From NCBI GenBank assembly GCA_965224435.1, contig OZ245048.1, positions 1,116,001-1,180,000 on the forward strand: a stretch of DNA of 64,000 nt. Direction: 5' to 3'. The notes under the pieces are model-generated. The model was not told where the DNA came from, searched no databases, and saw nothing but the letters and a program-made list of their open reading frames with translations. Positions 1-8,008 of this stretch are shown piece by piece (positions within the stretch are counted from its first letter, which is position 1; every line of letters starts with the position of its first letter). The stretch comes from JAJRQY01 sp965224435 (GTDB lineage: Bacteria > Actinomycetota > Acidimicrobiia > Acidimicrobiales > SZUA-35). Both the position numbers and the translations under genes were made by a program.

Positions 1-2
1 CT

Positions 3-272
3 GAGGCCACTCGCCCTCGAGGGGTCTGGGCGAAGCACATCAGACTGCTCAAACTGGACCCCTCCCAGGGTCGCCCGATCCTCGACCAGCTATGCGTTGA
101 TGTTGATGACTACGTCCTTCGTTCGGTAGGTAACTGGCTGCGCGATGCAGCAAAGACGTCACCCGAAGCTGTGGACCACATGCTTCGAGAGTGGGAAGAG
201 GAGCATGGCGCCAATGCCCGGATCCAGCGGATCCGACGTAGATCCTTAGGTGCGAACGTGGGTTCTGAATAG
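3..272 (+). CDS. DNA alkylation repair protein (HEAT-repeat, AlkC/AlkD-like), C-terminal fragment
   Basis: The reading frame enters from the left edge and ends at a TAG at 270-272, leaving about 89 residues. They contain TRPRGVWAKHIRLLKLD followed by YVLRSVGNWLRDAAK and an AVDHMLREW helix. This is the pattern of paired helices (RPRLPWA-like, then YVRRSVANNLNDIAK-like) that I know from HEAT-repeat DNA alkylation repair proteins of the AlkC/AlkD group. Such proteins excise alkylated bases by wrapping the DNA. The start and the N-terminal repeats lie outside the window, so activity cannot be judged. The gene converges on the minus-strand cluster that ends at 323. Confidence 0.65.
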   Translation, partial: EATRPRGVWAKHIRLLKLDPSQGRPILDQLCVDVDDYVLRSVGNWLRDAAKTSPEAVDHMLREWEEEHGANARIQRIRRRSLGANVGSE

Positions 273-322
273 GGCAGCCGTTCACCGACCTGCCGCTGGC
301 ACAAGTGATTGCACCAACTCGC

Positions 323-1993
323 TCAGTGAGCGGCTCCGCGCAGCTTGTCGATGATTCCAGCTGGCTCAGCTGGAACCGAATCGCTGCGCCACCCGACCAT
401 GAGATCGGGGCGAACGAGGACTAGGTCCGCCCCATAGATCTCTCGCGCTGCAGGTTCGGTGATGCGAACGAGGTCCAACGGCAATCCTGCAACATCGGCG
501 GCAGCGACGATCCCTGAGGGGTCTGGCGGCGACTCGCCGAGCACGAGGAGGTTGAAACCAGGCCCAAATCGATCATAAAGCGCAGCGCCATCATCGAGCC
601 ACAGGTGGGGAGCGCGATGGCCTGGCCGTGCAACCGGCACATAGTTGCGAGCGTCGTCGGGCGGGGCCGGGGTGCCGTCGGGCACCACGATTGGTGAGCC
701 CTCATAGCGGTAGCCGAGCAGTGTGCCCGAAGATGAGATCAACTTTTCCTGGTCCTTCAAGTCGACGCTCAGTTCGGCGCGGAACGCATCCGCGACCGGG
801 CCGGTGGCATCGAGTTCGTCGCCATATTGCATCACTGCGTAGAGACGGTCGAAACAATCGGCAGCTTCTTGAGTATTGCGAATGCCGATGGGGTGTCGTT
901 CGTACTGGTAGCTGTCCAGCAGATCGGGGCCAGCCCACCCGTCGAGTGCTGCTTGGAGTTTCCAGCCGAGGTCGATCGCATCGGACACGCCGGTGTTCAT
1001 CCCGAACCCTCCAGTAGGAGTGAACAGATGCGCCGCATCGCCGGCGAGGAAGACGCGACCGGCGCGATATTGCTCGGCCACGAGTGCGTGGGCCGTCCAG
1101 GGCTGCACTGAATGAACCTCGATGTCCACCGGTTCGCCGAGGACGTCGGAGACGGCCTTGGCTGGATCGACGGACTCCCAGTCTTGGCCTTCGTCCAGAA
1201 TGAAGTGATAGGTGTATGTAGCGTCGTCATCCCAGGTCAAGATGAAGCCCTTGTTGTCCCGGTGAAGTGGAAAGAAGATGTTGCCGTGGCCGAAGGAGTG
1301 TCGGTTGATGAGGTCGGGTGCTCGGAAGTACAGCGACACGAATGACGCCAGCGAGGCCCTGCCGTGCAGATCGATCCCAAGTTGTTTTCGAACCGTTGAT
1401 CGACCGCCGTCGCAGCCCACCAGGTAGGAGGCAGCGACAGTCTCGACTCGGCCCGATTCGAGGTGCTCAACTCGACACTTGACTGGCTCGCCCTCACCGT
1501 CGTCATCGCTGAAGTCCAGCAGTCGCCATCCGAAGCGGTAGTCCACCGGATCCAACCCGCCCACATAGTCCAGGATCACGGCTTCGACCTCGTGCTGGCC
1601 AGTGATGGTCTTGAGGTACGGCGACCAAGCGTGCTCGTCTTCGGCGTAGTCTCCGGCTACCCGATTGGCGACGAGTTCATCGAAAGGAGGTAGAGAGACG
1701 CGGTGTAGTTCTCGGCCATGAAGAGTTGAGACCCACAGGTATTCAGCGGGAGCGTCTGGTGGGATGCCTGCATTGGTGATGGCATTGTCGATACCCCAAC
1801 GCCGGTAGTACTCCATTGTTCGGCTGGCAACGGCGTTGGCGCGGGGATGCGGATTGAGACCAGTGCGTTCCTCGACGACGAGGCACTCGATGCCGCGCCA
1901 CCCGAGTTCGGCAGCGAGTGAGAGCCCAACCGAGCCGCCGCCGGCGATGATCACCGGATAGTGAGCTTGGAGGGATCCCTCGGTGTTGATCAT
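323..1993 (-). CDS. FAD-dependent aromatic-ring monooxygenase (PheA/TfdB-like)
   Basis: A 556-residue class A flavoprotein hydroxylase. The N-terminal Rossmann motif is visible as VIIAGGGSVGLSLAAELGWRG (GxGxxG, near residue 16). The second FAD motif GRVFLAGDAAHLFTPTGGFGMN, with its GD pair, sits near residue 315. The last ~130 residues form the extra thioredoxin-like domain found in phenol and 3-hydroxyphenylpropionate hydroxylases. Members use NAD(P)H and O2 to add a hydroxyl to an aromatic or heteroaromatic ring. It is the last gene of the minus-strand set after the NicX-like and NicD-like genes, with a 65-nt gap, so it probably makes the dihydroxylated ring that NicX opens. NicC itself is shorter (about 380 residues), so this is not an obvious NicC orthologue; the substrate is inferred from context only. 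Confidence 0.85.
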   Translation of the reverse strand: MINTEGSLQAHYPVIIAGGGSVGLSLAAELGWRGIECLVVEERTGLNPHPRANAVASRTMEYYRRWGIDNAITNAGIPPDAPAEYLWVSTLHGRELHRVSLPPFDELVANRVAGDYAEDEHAWSPYLKTITGQHEVEAVILDYVGGLDPVDYRFGWRLLDFSDDDGEGEPVKCRVEHLESGRVETVAASYLVGCDGGRSTVRKQLGIDLHGRASLASFVSLYFRAPDLINRHSFGHGNIFFPLHRDNKGFILTWDDDATYTYHFILDEGQDWESVDPAKAVSDVLGEPVDIEVHSVQPWTAHALVAEQYRAGRVFLAGDAAHLFTPTGGFGMNTGVSDAIDLGWKLQAALDGWAGPDLLDSYQYERHPIGIRNTQEAADCFDRLYAVMQYGDELDATGPVADAFRAELSVDLKDQEKLISSSGTLLGYRYEGSPIVVPDGTPAPPDDARNYVPVARPGHRAPHLWLDDGAALYDRFGPGFNLLVLGESPPDPSGIVAAADVAGLPLDLVRITEPAAREIYGADLVLVRPDLMVGWRSDSVPAEPAGIIDKLRGAAH

Positions 1994-2058
1994 TGTCGAG
2001 CTCGAACGTCAGGAGTGGCGGGTCGATCGTGCATGACGGTAGTAAAGAGCATCTTGTC

Positions 2059-2898
2059 CTAACGGTGACCGGCAAGGTCAGCGTGCGTATGGAGGAACGA
2101 TTGGAGGACGGAATTGAATTGGGTGGGCTGTTCCATATTGCTGAGGTGCCCGGCGTCTGGGAGCACGGACAGGCGTGAATTAGAGATCAGAGCCAGCATG
2201 CTCTTTCCGATCGAGGGGGGAGTGAGGCGGTCATGTTCTCCAAAGATCAGCTGAACGGGAACGTCGATCTCCGTCAAGTTGGCGGATGCGTCAAAGGCGG
2301 TTGTGGCTCTCAGTGTTTTGAGGTAAGCCTCAGGTCGCAGGGCGACGATGCTGTCGAATAGTTCTGTCGCGACCTCCGGTGAGCAGTCCGGCGCCACGAG
2401 CGACTTGACGAGAGCGGGAGCAAGATCGGTGAATGTCTTTCCCTCCAGCAACGGTTTCTCACGCAGCTCCAGGAACTCGCGTTGTGTCTCGGCGTTCATG
2501 GCACGGAACTCATAAAAGCAATCACACAACGTGAGGGTGGCCACCCGGTCTTTGTGGAGCGGGAAGAACGTCAGAAGTATCCGCGCACCCATCGAAAGAC
2601 CGACCAGGTGTGCACGCTCGATGTCCAGATGGTCAAGGAGTCGGCGTAGGTCGTCGGCAAAATGAGAGAAGCGACGTTTGCCGGGTACGTCATCGGAGTC
2701 GCCATAGCCCCGGGCGTCCCAGGCAATGGCTGTGAAGTCGTTGGCGAGGGCGCTGAGCTGTCGAGTCCAGCTTGTGCGGTTCCCACCGATCCCGTGGAGG
2801 AAAACCACCGGCGGACCACTGCCGACGATGTCGCAGCTGAGTGCTGGTGACCCATCGATCTGCACTGTCCGGATTATCTCTGACGCTCGGCTCACCAC
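2059..2898 (-). CDS. Alpha/beta hydrolase, NicD-like (candidate N-formylmaleamate deformylase)
   Basis: 279 residues from a GTG at 2898 that sits just past the stop of the upstream gene (2900), so the two are probably coupled. The frame stays open upstream to 3159, but that extension reads antisense-like low-complexity sequence inside the neighbour and is rejected. Oxyanion motif LHGIGGN and nucleophile elbow VGLSMGA (Ser102) are clear; the histidine is in DAGHLSN (about His251). An Asp in LTLCDCF lies exactly 24 residues after the Ser, the spacing I recall for the NicD catalytic triad, although FGEHD offers the usual alternative acid. Together with the NicX-like neighbour this favours a deformylase role; 3-oxoadipate enol-lactonase-like hydrolase is the alternative. 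Confidence 0.75.
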   Translation of the reverse strand: MVSRASEIIRTVQIDGSPALSCDIVGSGPPVVFLHGIGGNRTSWTRQLSALANDFTAIAWDARGYGDSDDVPGKRRFSHFADDLRRLLDHLDIERAHLVGLSMGARILLTFFPLHKDRVATLTLCDCFYEFRAMNAETQREFLELREKPLLEGKTFTDLAPALVKSLVAPDCSPEVATELFDSIVALRPEAYLKTLRATTAFDASANLTEIDVPVQLIFGEHDRLTPPSIGKSMLALISNSRLSVLPDAGHLSNMEQPTQFNSVLQSFLHTHADLAGHR

Positions 2899-2899
2899 T

Positions 2900-3934
2900 T
2901 CAGCTGCACAGCCTTCCCCCGGCCACAACTTGTTCGTCGTCAACAAAGACGTCACAGTTTCGCATCGGCAGATCGAAGTGACAATCAGTGAACCGCTCGG
3001 CGAACTCGTTGGCTCCGGTGGAAATGAGGAAGCTCCCAGCGATCGCTCGCAGCTCGGTGCAGTTGATGTCGTTGCGGTCATACATCGTGAGCGCTTCCCA
3101 GCGCGCCCCCGGGTTGACGCCCCAACCCACATGGGAAATGGCATAGGCGTTCGGATCATCCCAGGCCTCGTAATAGGAACGCATCAGCTCAGCGTCCAGG
3201 CCATTGCCCGCGATTTCAACCACTCGATCGTGCTCGATTGTCAGAGTTACTGGTGTGTCGAAATACCGCTTGAAGGTGAGGTTGACATCACCAACGTCGA
3301 GCACCACGGTTCCGTTGACGGTGTCAGCAAGCGGAAAACAGAGGCACAGCCCAGCTGGCCAATATGCGATCTTGTCGTCCGGTCCGAGAATGCCGCCCCC
3401 GCCGCGGCTGGGGGCTCCGGCTAGGCCAACCACGAGGTCAGTTCCCGCAGCAGAGCGAACACGCATGGTCGAACCTGCGTCAAGGGTTGCGAGGGCGGCT
3501 AGTGAGGCCTTGTGGACGCTGATGTTGGGCATGCAGCGTTCGAGCACCTCGGGGTGCTCGTTGGAAATCATCAACACTCGGCCGCCGGCACCGAGCAGCT
3601 CTTGTCGGGCTCGGCTGTGCAAGAGACCTTCAACCGTGCAGTCGATAACGAGCGAGCACTCGCCGAGGGCGCGCATGATCTCGGGGTAGTCGTCGTAGGC
3701 GTAGGTAGTACCGGTCGATCGCACCGGCACATTGTTTCGTAGCGGTGGCGTTGGCACGACCACTCGCACTGGCCTGGCCCCGATTCGATGAAGTGCATGC
3801 TCGGAAAGCTCAACGAGGATGTCGCGGCTCGTTGTCTCGGCAAGCACGCCAATCAGATGACCACTGGCCACCCCTGATAAGCGGAACGATTCCTCGAAGC
3901 AATCAATCCATTTGGGTTCGAGCGACTCTTTCAT
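2900..3934 (-). CDS. 2,5-dihydroxypyridine 5,6-dioxygenase-like protein (NicX/M29 metalloenzyme family)
   Basis: 344 residues from an ATG at 3934 preceded by AAAGG; two GTG codons lie just upstream. The C-terminal half contains SHVGWG (His268) and CHFDLPM (His319, Asp321). The spacing His-51-His-x-Asp closely matches the two-His, one-Asp iron site of NicX, which opens 2,5-dihydroxypyridine to N-formylmaleamate. The family descends from M29 aminopeptidases, but the aminopeptidase metal-ligand set is not evident here. It is the first gene of a three-gene minus-strand cluster with a NicD-like hydrolase and a flavin monooxygenase, which supports a role in pyridine-ring catabolism. Iron dependence and the exact substrate are inference. 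Confidence 0.75.
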   Translation of the reverse strand: MKESLEPKWIDCFEESFRLSGVASGHLIGVLAETTSRDILVELSEHALHRIGARPVRVVVPTPPLRNNVPVRSTGTTYAYDDYPEIMRALGECSLVIDCTVEGLLHSRARQELLGAGGRVLMISNEHPEVLERCMPNISVHKASLAALATLDAGSTMRVRSAAGTDLVVGLAGAPSRGGGGILGPDDKIAYWPAGLCLCFPLADTVNGTVVLDVGDVNLTFKRYFDTPVTLTIEHDRVVEIAGNGLDAELMRSYYEAWDDPNAYAISHVGWGVNPGARWEALTMYDRNDINCTELRAIAGSFLISTGANEFAERFTDCHFDLPMRNCDVFVDDEQVVAGGRLCS

Positions 3935-3983
3935 CACCACACCTTTCGCCTTCCCTGCGTTGTCTCACGGCGCCTTGCGCGAG

Positions 3984-4006
3984 CCTATGGCATTCTCTGC
4001 CATGGG
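3984..4006. promoter_or_regulatory. Inverted repeat between the divergent nicX-like and dioxygenase genes
   Basis: CCTATGGC (3984-3991) and GCCATGGG (3999-4006) form an 8-bp inverted repeat (one G-T pair) around a 7-bp spacer, about 50 bp before the NicX-like start. Its place in the ~217-bp divergent intergenic region suits an operator for a dimeric repressor. No regulator gene is adjacent. The remainder of the intergenic stretch shows no other clear signal. Confidence 0.35.
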
Positions 4007-4151
4007 TCATATTTGCGCTGCCGTCTTGGGTGAACAGAAACTGCCTGACAGTGCGACGGCAGCGGTTGTCGAGCCGTCTTCATTGGTGGGTGTAGGATCG
4101 CTAGCTACTCGCCACACATCGCATGATGTCACGATCGGCATGGAGCTGACC

Positions 4152-4898
4152 ATGAAACCAGTCCCAGGAGACTCTTCTATCTCGCGGCGTCGAGCGCTGT
4201 ATTTTGCCGCCATTGGTCCGATTGGCGTCGCCCTTGGGGCTTGCGGCAACGATAGCGAAGCCGGGCCGACGGCGACACCAACCACAACGGCCACACAAGC
4301 CACAACGGTTGGCGATGGAAACGCAACTCCTGATTGTGTTTTAACTCCCGAAGAAATCGAAGGACCGTTCTACACCGACGTCAACCTGATGCGCCGAGAC
4401 ATCACCGACAACAAACCTGGAGTTGCTCTCGAATTGCAACTCACCATTGTCGACGCCGACACCTGCTCAGCAATATCTGATGCCACGGTCGATGTTTGGC
4501 ACGCTGATGCGGGCGGTCTTTACTCGGCGTTTCCTGGACAGGGTGATGACGGGGATATCGACAATACCGGCCAGTCGTTTCTCCGCGGAACTCAGACCAC
4601 CGATGCCAACGGCACCACGACCTTCAGCACGGTGTATCCCGGCTGGTATCGAGGCCGAACAACCCATATCCACATCAAGGTGCACTTCGACAACAACACG
4701 CGGGTCACCAGTCAGCTGTACTTTCCCGACGAGGTCACCGCAGCCGCCTATGCAACCGATGCCTACCACGACAGAGGCCCCAAGGACACTGCAAATGAGA
4801 CTGACGATTTCAGTGCCGCCAATCCTGATCTGAGAATGTCCGTCATCGAGACAGGTGGCTCCTATCTGGCCACCCACACCATCGGAATCCGCCGCTAG
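4152..4898 (+). CDS. Secreted intradiol ring-cleavage dioxygenase (Tat lipoprotein)
   Basis: 248 residues from an ATG at 4152 with GGAG seven bases upstream. The N-terminus carries a twin-arginine signal (SRRRALYFAAIG) ending in a lipobox LGAC with Cys31, so the protein is probably exported folded and lipid-anchored. A Thr-rich linker follows. The catalytic domain starts at EGPFYTDVNLMRRD and shows all four iron ligands of the family: Tyr in WHADAGGLYS, Tyr in YPGWYRG and the two His of THIHIKV. Relatives cleave catechols or protocatechuates between the hydroxyls. The exported form suggests action on extracellular aromatics such as lignin- or humic-type compounds. It is transcribed away from the pyridine-type cluster. 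Confidence 0.85.
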   Translation: MKPVPGDSSISRRRALYFAAIGPIGVALGACGNDSEAGPTATPTTTATQATTVGDGNATPDCVLTPEEIEGPFYTDVNLMRRDITDNKPGVALELQLTIVDADTCSAISDATVDVWHADAGGLYSAFPGQGDDGDIDNTGQSFLRGTQTTDANGTTTFSTVYPGWYRGRTTHIHIKVHFDNNTRVTSQLYFPDEVTAAAYATDAYHDRGPKDTANETDDFSAANPDLRMSVIETGGSYLATHTIGIRR

Positions 4899-4973
4899 GT
4901 CTCCGGCCACGTCGTTGGCGAATCGTCGGAGCGTGCTTGCGGGGACCAGGGGGCTGGCTTGTAGTCTCGCTCC

Positions 4974-7874
4974 ATGACCAGCCTCGCTGAAGCGCAGTCA
5001 ATCCTGGAATCAGATTTCGGTATCGATGTGGCTTCTGTTCGCAGGCTTGATGGGGAGTTTGATGAGAACTTCCTGGTCACGTCCGTCGCCGGAGAGCAGA
5101 GCTTGTTCAAGCTCTGCCGTGACGGCAGTGATGCCTCTTACCTCGATATGCAGGATGCTGTACTTGCACATCTCGGGTCCAGAGACATCGGCTCTCCAAG
5201 GCACCTGGGTACCCGCTCAACCGGTGGTCGAACAGCACGTTTGCTCTCGTGGATTGAAGGTGACGTTTGGGCTGAAGCTTGCGGCGACGAACCAGCCGCT
5301 GATGGGCAACTCCGCTCGCTGGGCCAGACTGTTGCCATCGCCGACCTGGCTTTGACTGACTTCTCTCACCCGGCTTTGGACCGGCGTGACTCGTGGAATA
5401 TTCTTCAAGCCAGCCAGCTCTTGCCAGTGGCAAACAAGTGGGCCGCGCTGGTTCTGGACGAAGCCGGTCCACTGCTCATCGCTCTCGCCGGTTTACCCCA
5501 GCAGGCAATCCACAACGACGCCAATGAGAACAATGTTGTGCTCGGTAATGATAGCTCGCTCACCCTGATCGACTACGGCGACCTGGTCACTGGCCCCCGC
5601 ATTGTCGGACTCGGTGTTGCTGTGGCCTACTCCATGTTCGGCCATCGTGATCCTCTCCGCGCCGCCTGTGAGGTTGTGGCCGGATATCACTACGAGGTCC
5701 CACTGAACCCCGGAGAGCTGGCCCTTCTGGATGGGGTTGTCCGACTGCGTCTTGCCATGAGCATTGCCAACGCCGAGCGATCCTCGGTGGCGCATCCGGA
5801 AAACGCCGCCTATCTCGTGACTAGTCAGTCGGCTGTTTTGGATCTGGTCAAGGTGCTGGATGAGCTCGAACCAGACCTCGCGACCGCCAGCTATCGCTAT
5901 GCCTGTGGTTACCTGCCCGTCGCCGCTCAGCGAGATATTGATTCCTACTTCGCGTCCGCCCAGTTCCAGCCCGAACCGATTGTCGACCTGGATCTGTCGA
6001 TCGCCCCGATTGTTGACTGGAGCATTGATGCTCCCGAGCTAGCAGCGGTTCCCGAAGATGGCATAGCTCTTGGTCGGTGGCGGGAACGTCGGGCCGTGTA
6101 TGAGACGGATGCCTTCATCACCCCGTTCGGTGAGCGCCGAACGCTACATATGGGCATTGACGTGTTTGCCCCCGCTGGAACCGAGCTGGCCTCGCCCCTT
6201 GGCGGAGTTGTGCTGGCCAGTGAAATTCGGAATAACCCAGGCGACTATGGAGGCGTCATCCTGCTGGAACACGTGACCCCCGAGGGCACTCCGTTCTGGC
6301 TCCTGATGGGACATCTCAGTCATGAGAGTGTCACCGCTGCTCCCGTCGGCCGACAGGTCAAGGCAGGCGAGGTAGTCGCCGTGATGGGGGTTCGTGAAGA
6401 GAACGGGGGTTGGGATCCTCACGTGCACGTGCAGCTCTTCACCAGCCTGTTAGCAAAGTCGACCGACCTCGATGGGGTGGCGAGGGCCAGTCAGCTGGCG
6501 GTCTGGTCATCAATCTCTCCCAACCCGGCGCCCTTGCTGGTCGGCGTTCCTCGCGATGAAGTCACTGCACCCAACCTGCTGGAGGACGACTCCATTATCC
6601 GCCTGCGCCGCAGCAAGCTTTCCTCCTCCTTGTCAACCAGCTACCGACGGCCCCTGCACATGGTCCGCGGTGACGGGTCGCACCTGGTTGACGTCGATGG
6701 CACGCGCTGGCTTGACCTGGTAAACAATGTGGCCCACGTTGGTCACGAACATCCACAGGTGGTTGGCGCACTAACAGATCAGGCGCGGTTGCTCAATACC
6801 AACACTCGCTACCTGCACCCAAGAATCGTGGAGTACGCCGAGCGACTCACCGCTCTGTATCCGGACCCCTTGTCGGTGGTGATGTTCACCAATTCGGGCA
6901 GCGAGGCCCTCGATCTTGCCCTTCGCCTCGCCCGCACCGCCACGGGTCGCCCCGGCACGCTGGTCATGGACTGGGCCTACCACGGCAACCTCACATCCTT
7001 GATCGCACTCAGTCCGTACAAGTTCAATCGTCCAGGCGGTTCGGGCCGCGAAGAACCGGTTCGGATTTGTGAACTACCCGACCCATACCGGGGCAGTCAT
7101 GGGGCCCAGGGGGCGGCCTACGCCGAGGATGTTGCCCTGCAAGCGACATCACTGGCTGAGGCCTCATATCCAGCCGCCGCGTTCCTGCACGAGTCGATCT
7201 CGGGGTGTGGAGGTCAGGTCGATCTTGCGCCTGGCTACCTCGCTGCCGCCTACCACCAAGCCCGATCCGTCGGAGCGCTTTGCATTGCGGATGAGGTTCA
7301 GTGCGGAATGGGTCGAGTCGGCGATGCATGGTCAGCGTTTGAGAGCCACGGTGTTGTGCCTGACATTGTCACCATTGGCAAACCAATCGGCAACGGCCAT
7401 CCCATGGGGGCGGTAATCACCACCCCAGAAGTGGCCAGGGCTTTCCGCAATGGCATGGAATACTTCAATACCTTCGGCGGCAACCCGGTCTCGTGTTCGG
7501 TTGGCCTGGCAGTGTTGGACGTTATTCGTGACGAGCGGCTGGTGGCCAATGCTGACCTGATTGGCCGTCACCTTCTTGTCGGGCTTCGTGAGCTGGCTGG
7601 ACGCCACGATGTTGTTGGAGACGTTAGAGGTCGCGGACTGTTCCTCGGAGTTGACCTGGTCAAGGACCGAGAATCCAGGACTCCCGCTCCTGACGTTGCC
7701 GCCCAGGTGGTGGAGGGTCTGCTCGGACACAGAATCCTTATCTCCAGCGATGGCCCAGCGAACAATGTGCTCAAGATCAAGCCCCCGATGGTGCTGACTG
7801 TGAGCGAAGCCGATCGCGTGATTGAGGCCCTGGATGATGTGTTCAGCTCCGTGAGGTCAATGGTGGCGGACTAG
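4974..7874 (+). CDS. Fusion protein: APH-type kinase + M23 peptidase-like domain + class III aminotransferase/phospho-lyase
   Basis: 966 residues in one uninterrupted frame. Residues ~20-300 are an aminoglycoside-phosphotransferase/hydroxylysine-kinase fold with catalytic loop IHNDANENNV and metal motif LIDYGD. Residues ~370-500 resemble M23 (LytM) peptidases: HMGIDVFAPAGTELASP gives the HxxxD zinc pair and DPHVHVQ the HxH. Residues ~530-966 are a class III PLP enzyme with DEVQCGMGR and the PLP lysine Lys803 in IGKPIGNGHPMG. Animal enzymes of this kind act as separate kinase and phospho-lyase on hydroxylysine or ethanolamine phosphate. The fusion therefore likely phosphorylates an amino alcohol and then eliminates phosphate. 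The role of the M23-like middle is unclear; no signal peptide is seen, so cell-wall cleavage is unlikely. Confidence 0.85.
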   Translation: MTSLAEAQSILESDFGIDVASVRRLDGEFDENFLVTSVAGEQSLFKLCRDGSDASYLDMQDAVLAHLGSRDIGSPRHLGTRSTGGRTARLLSWIEGDVWAEACGDEPAADGQLRSLGQTVAIADLALTDFSHPALDRRDSWNILQASQLLPVANKWAALVLDEAGPLLIALAGLPQQAIHNDANENNVVLGNDSSLTLIDYGDLVTGPRIVGLGVAVAYSMFGHRDPLRAACEVVAGYHYEVPLNPGELALLDGVVRLRLAMSIANAERSSVAHPENAAYLVTSQSAVLDLVKVLDELEPDLATASYRYACGYLPVAAQRDIDSYFASAQFQPEPIVDLDLSIAPIVDWSIDAPELAAVPEDGIALGRWRERRAVYETDAFITPFGERRTLHMGIDVFAPAGTELASPLGGVVLASEIRNNPGDYGGVILLEHVTPEGTPFWLLMGHLSHESVTAAPVGRQVKAGEVVAVMGVREENGGWDPHVHVQLFTSLLAKSTDLDGVARASQLAVWSSISPNPAPLLVGVPRDEVTAPNLLEDDSIIRLRRSKLSSSLSTSYRRPLHMVRGDGSHLVDVDGTRWLDLVNNVAHVGHEHPQVVGALTDQARLLNTNTRYLHPRIVEYAERLTALYPDPLSVVMFTNSGSEALDLALRLARTATGRPGTLVMDWAYHGNLTSLIALSPYKFNRPGGSGREEPVRICELPDPYRGSHGAQGAAYAEDVALQATSLAEASYPAAAFLHESISGCGGQVDLAPGYLAAAYHQARSVGALCIADEVQCGMGRVGDAWSAFESHGVVPDIVTIGKPIGNGHPMGAVITTPEVARAFRNGMEYFNTFGGNPVSCSVGLAVLDVIRDERLVANADLIGRHLLVGLRELAGRHDVVGDVRGRGLFLGVDLVKDRESRTPAPDVAAQVVEGLLGHRILISSDGPANNVLKIKPPMVLTVSEADRVIEALDDVFSSVRSMVAD

Positions 7875-8008
7875 AGCCGAGAGTCTCTTCTAGGCGGAGG
7901 CTCGGGCGTGGAGCGTGGGCAGGACCACATTCGAGGCAGCCCGGAGCGACAAGCGTCGATCGAGCGCTAGCCCATCTTTGACGGGCGATCAGCTCCTTAG
8001 TTGTCGTA

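Noticed and set aside
2899..3159. N-terminal extension of the NicD-like hydrolase.
   Set aside because: The extra residues come from the opposite-phase reading of the NicX-like gene and have no hydrolase similarity; the GTG at 2898 fits the overlap better.
2726..3424. A 232-residue + strand frame across the NicD-like/NicX-like junction.
   Set aside because: Antisense to two genes with catalytic motifs; composition and lack of a ribosome site point to a shadow frame.
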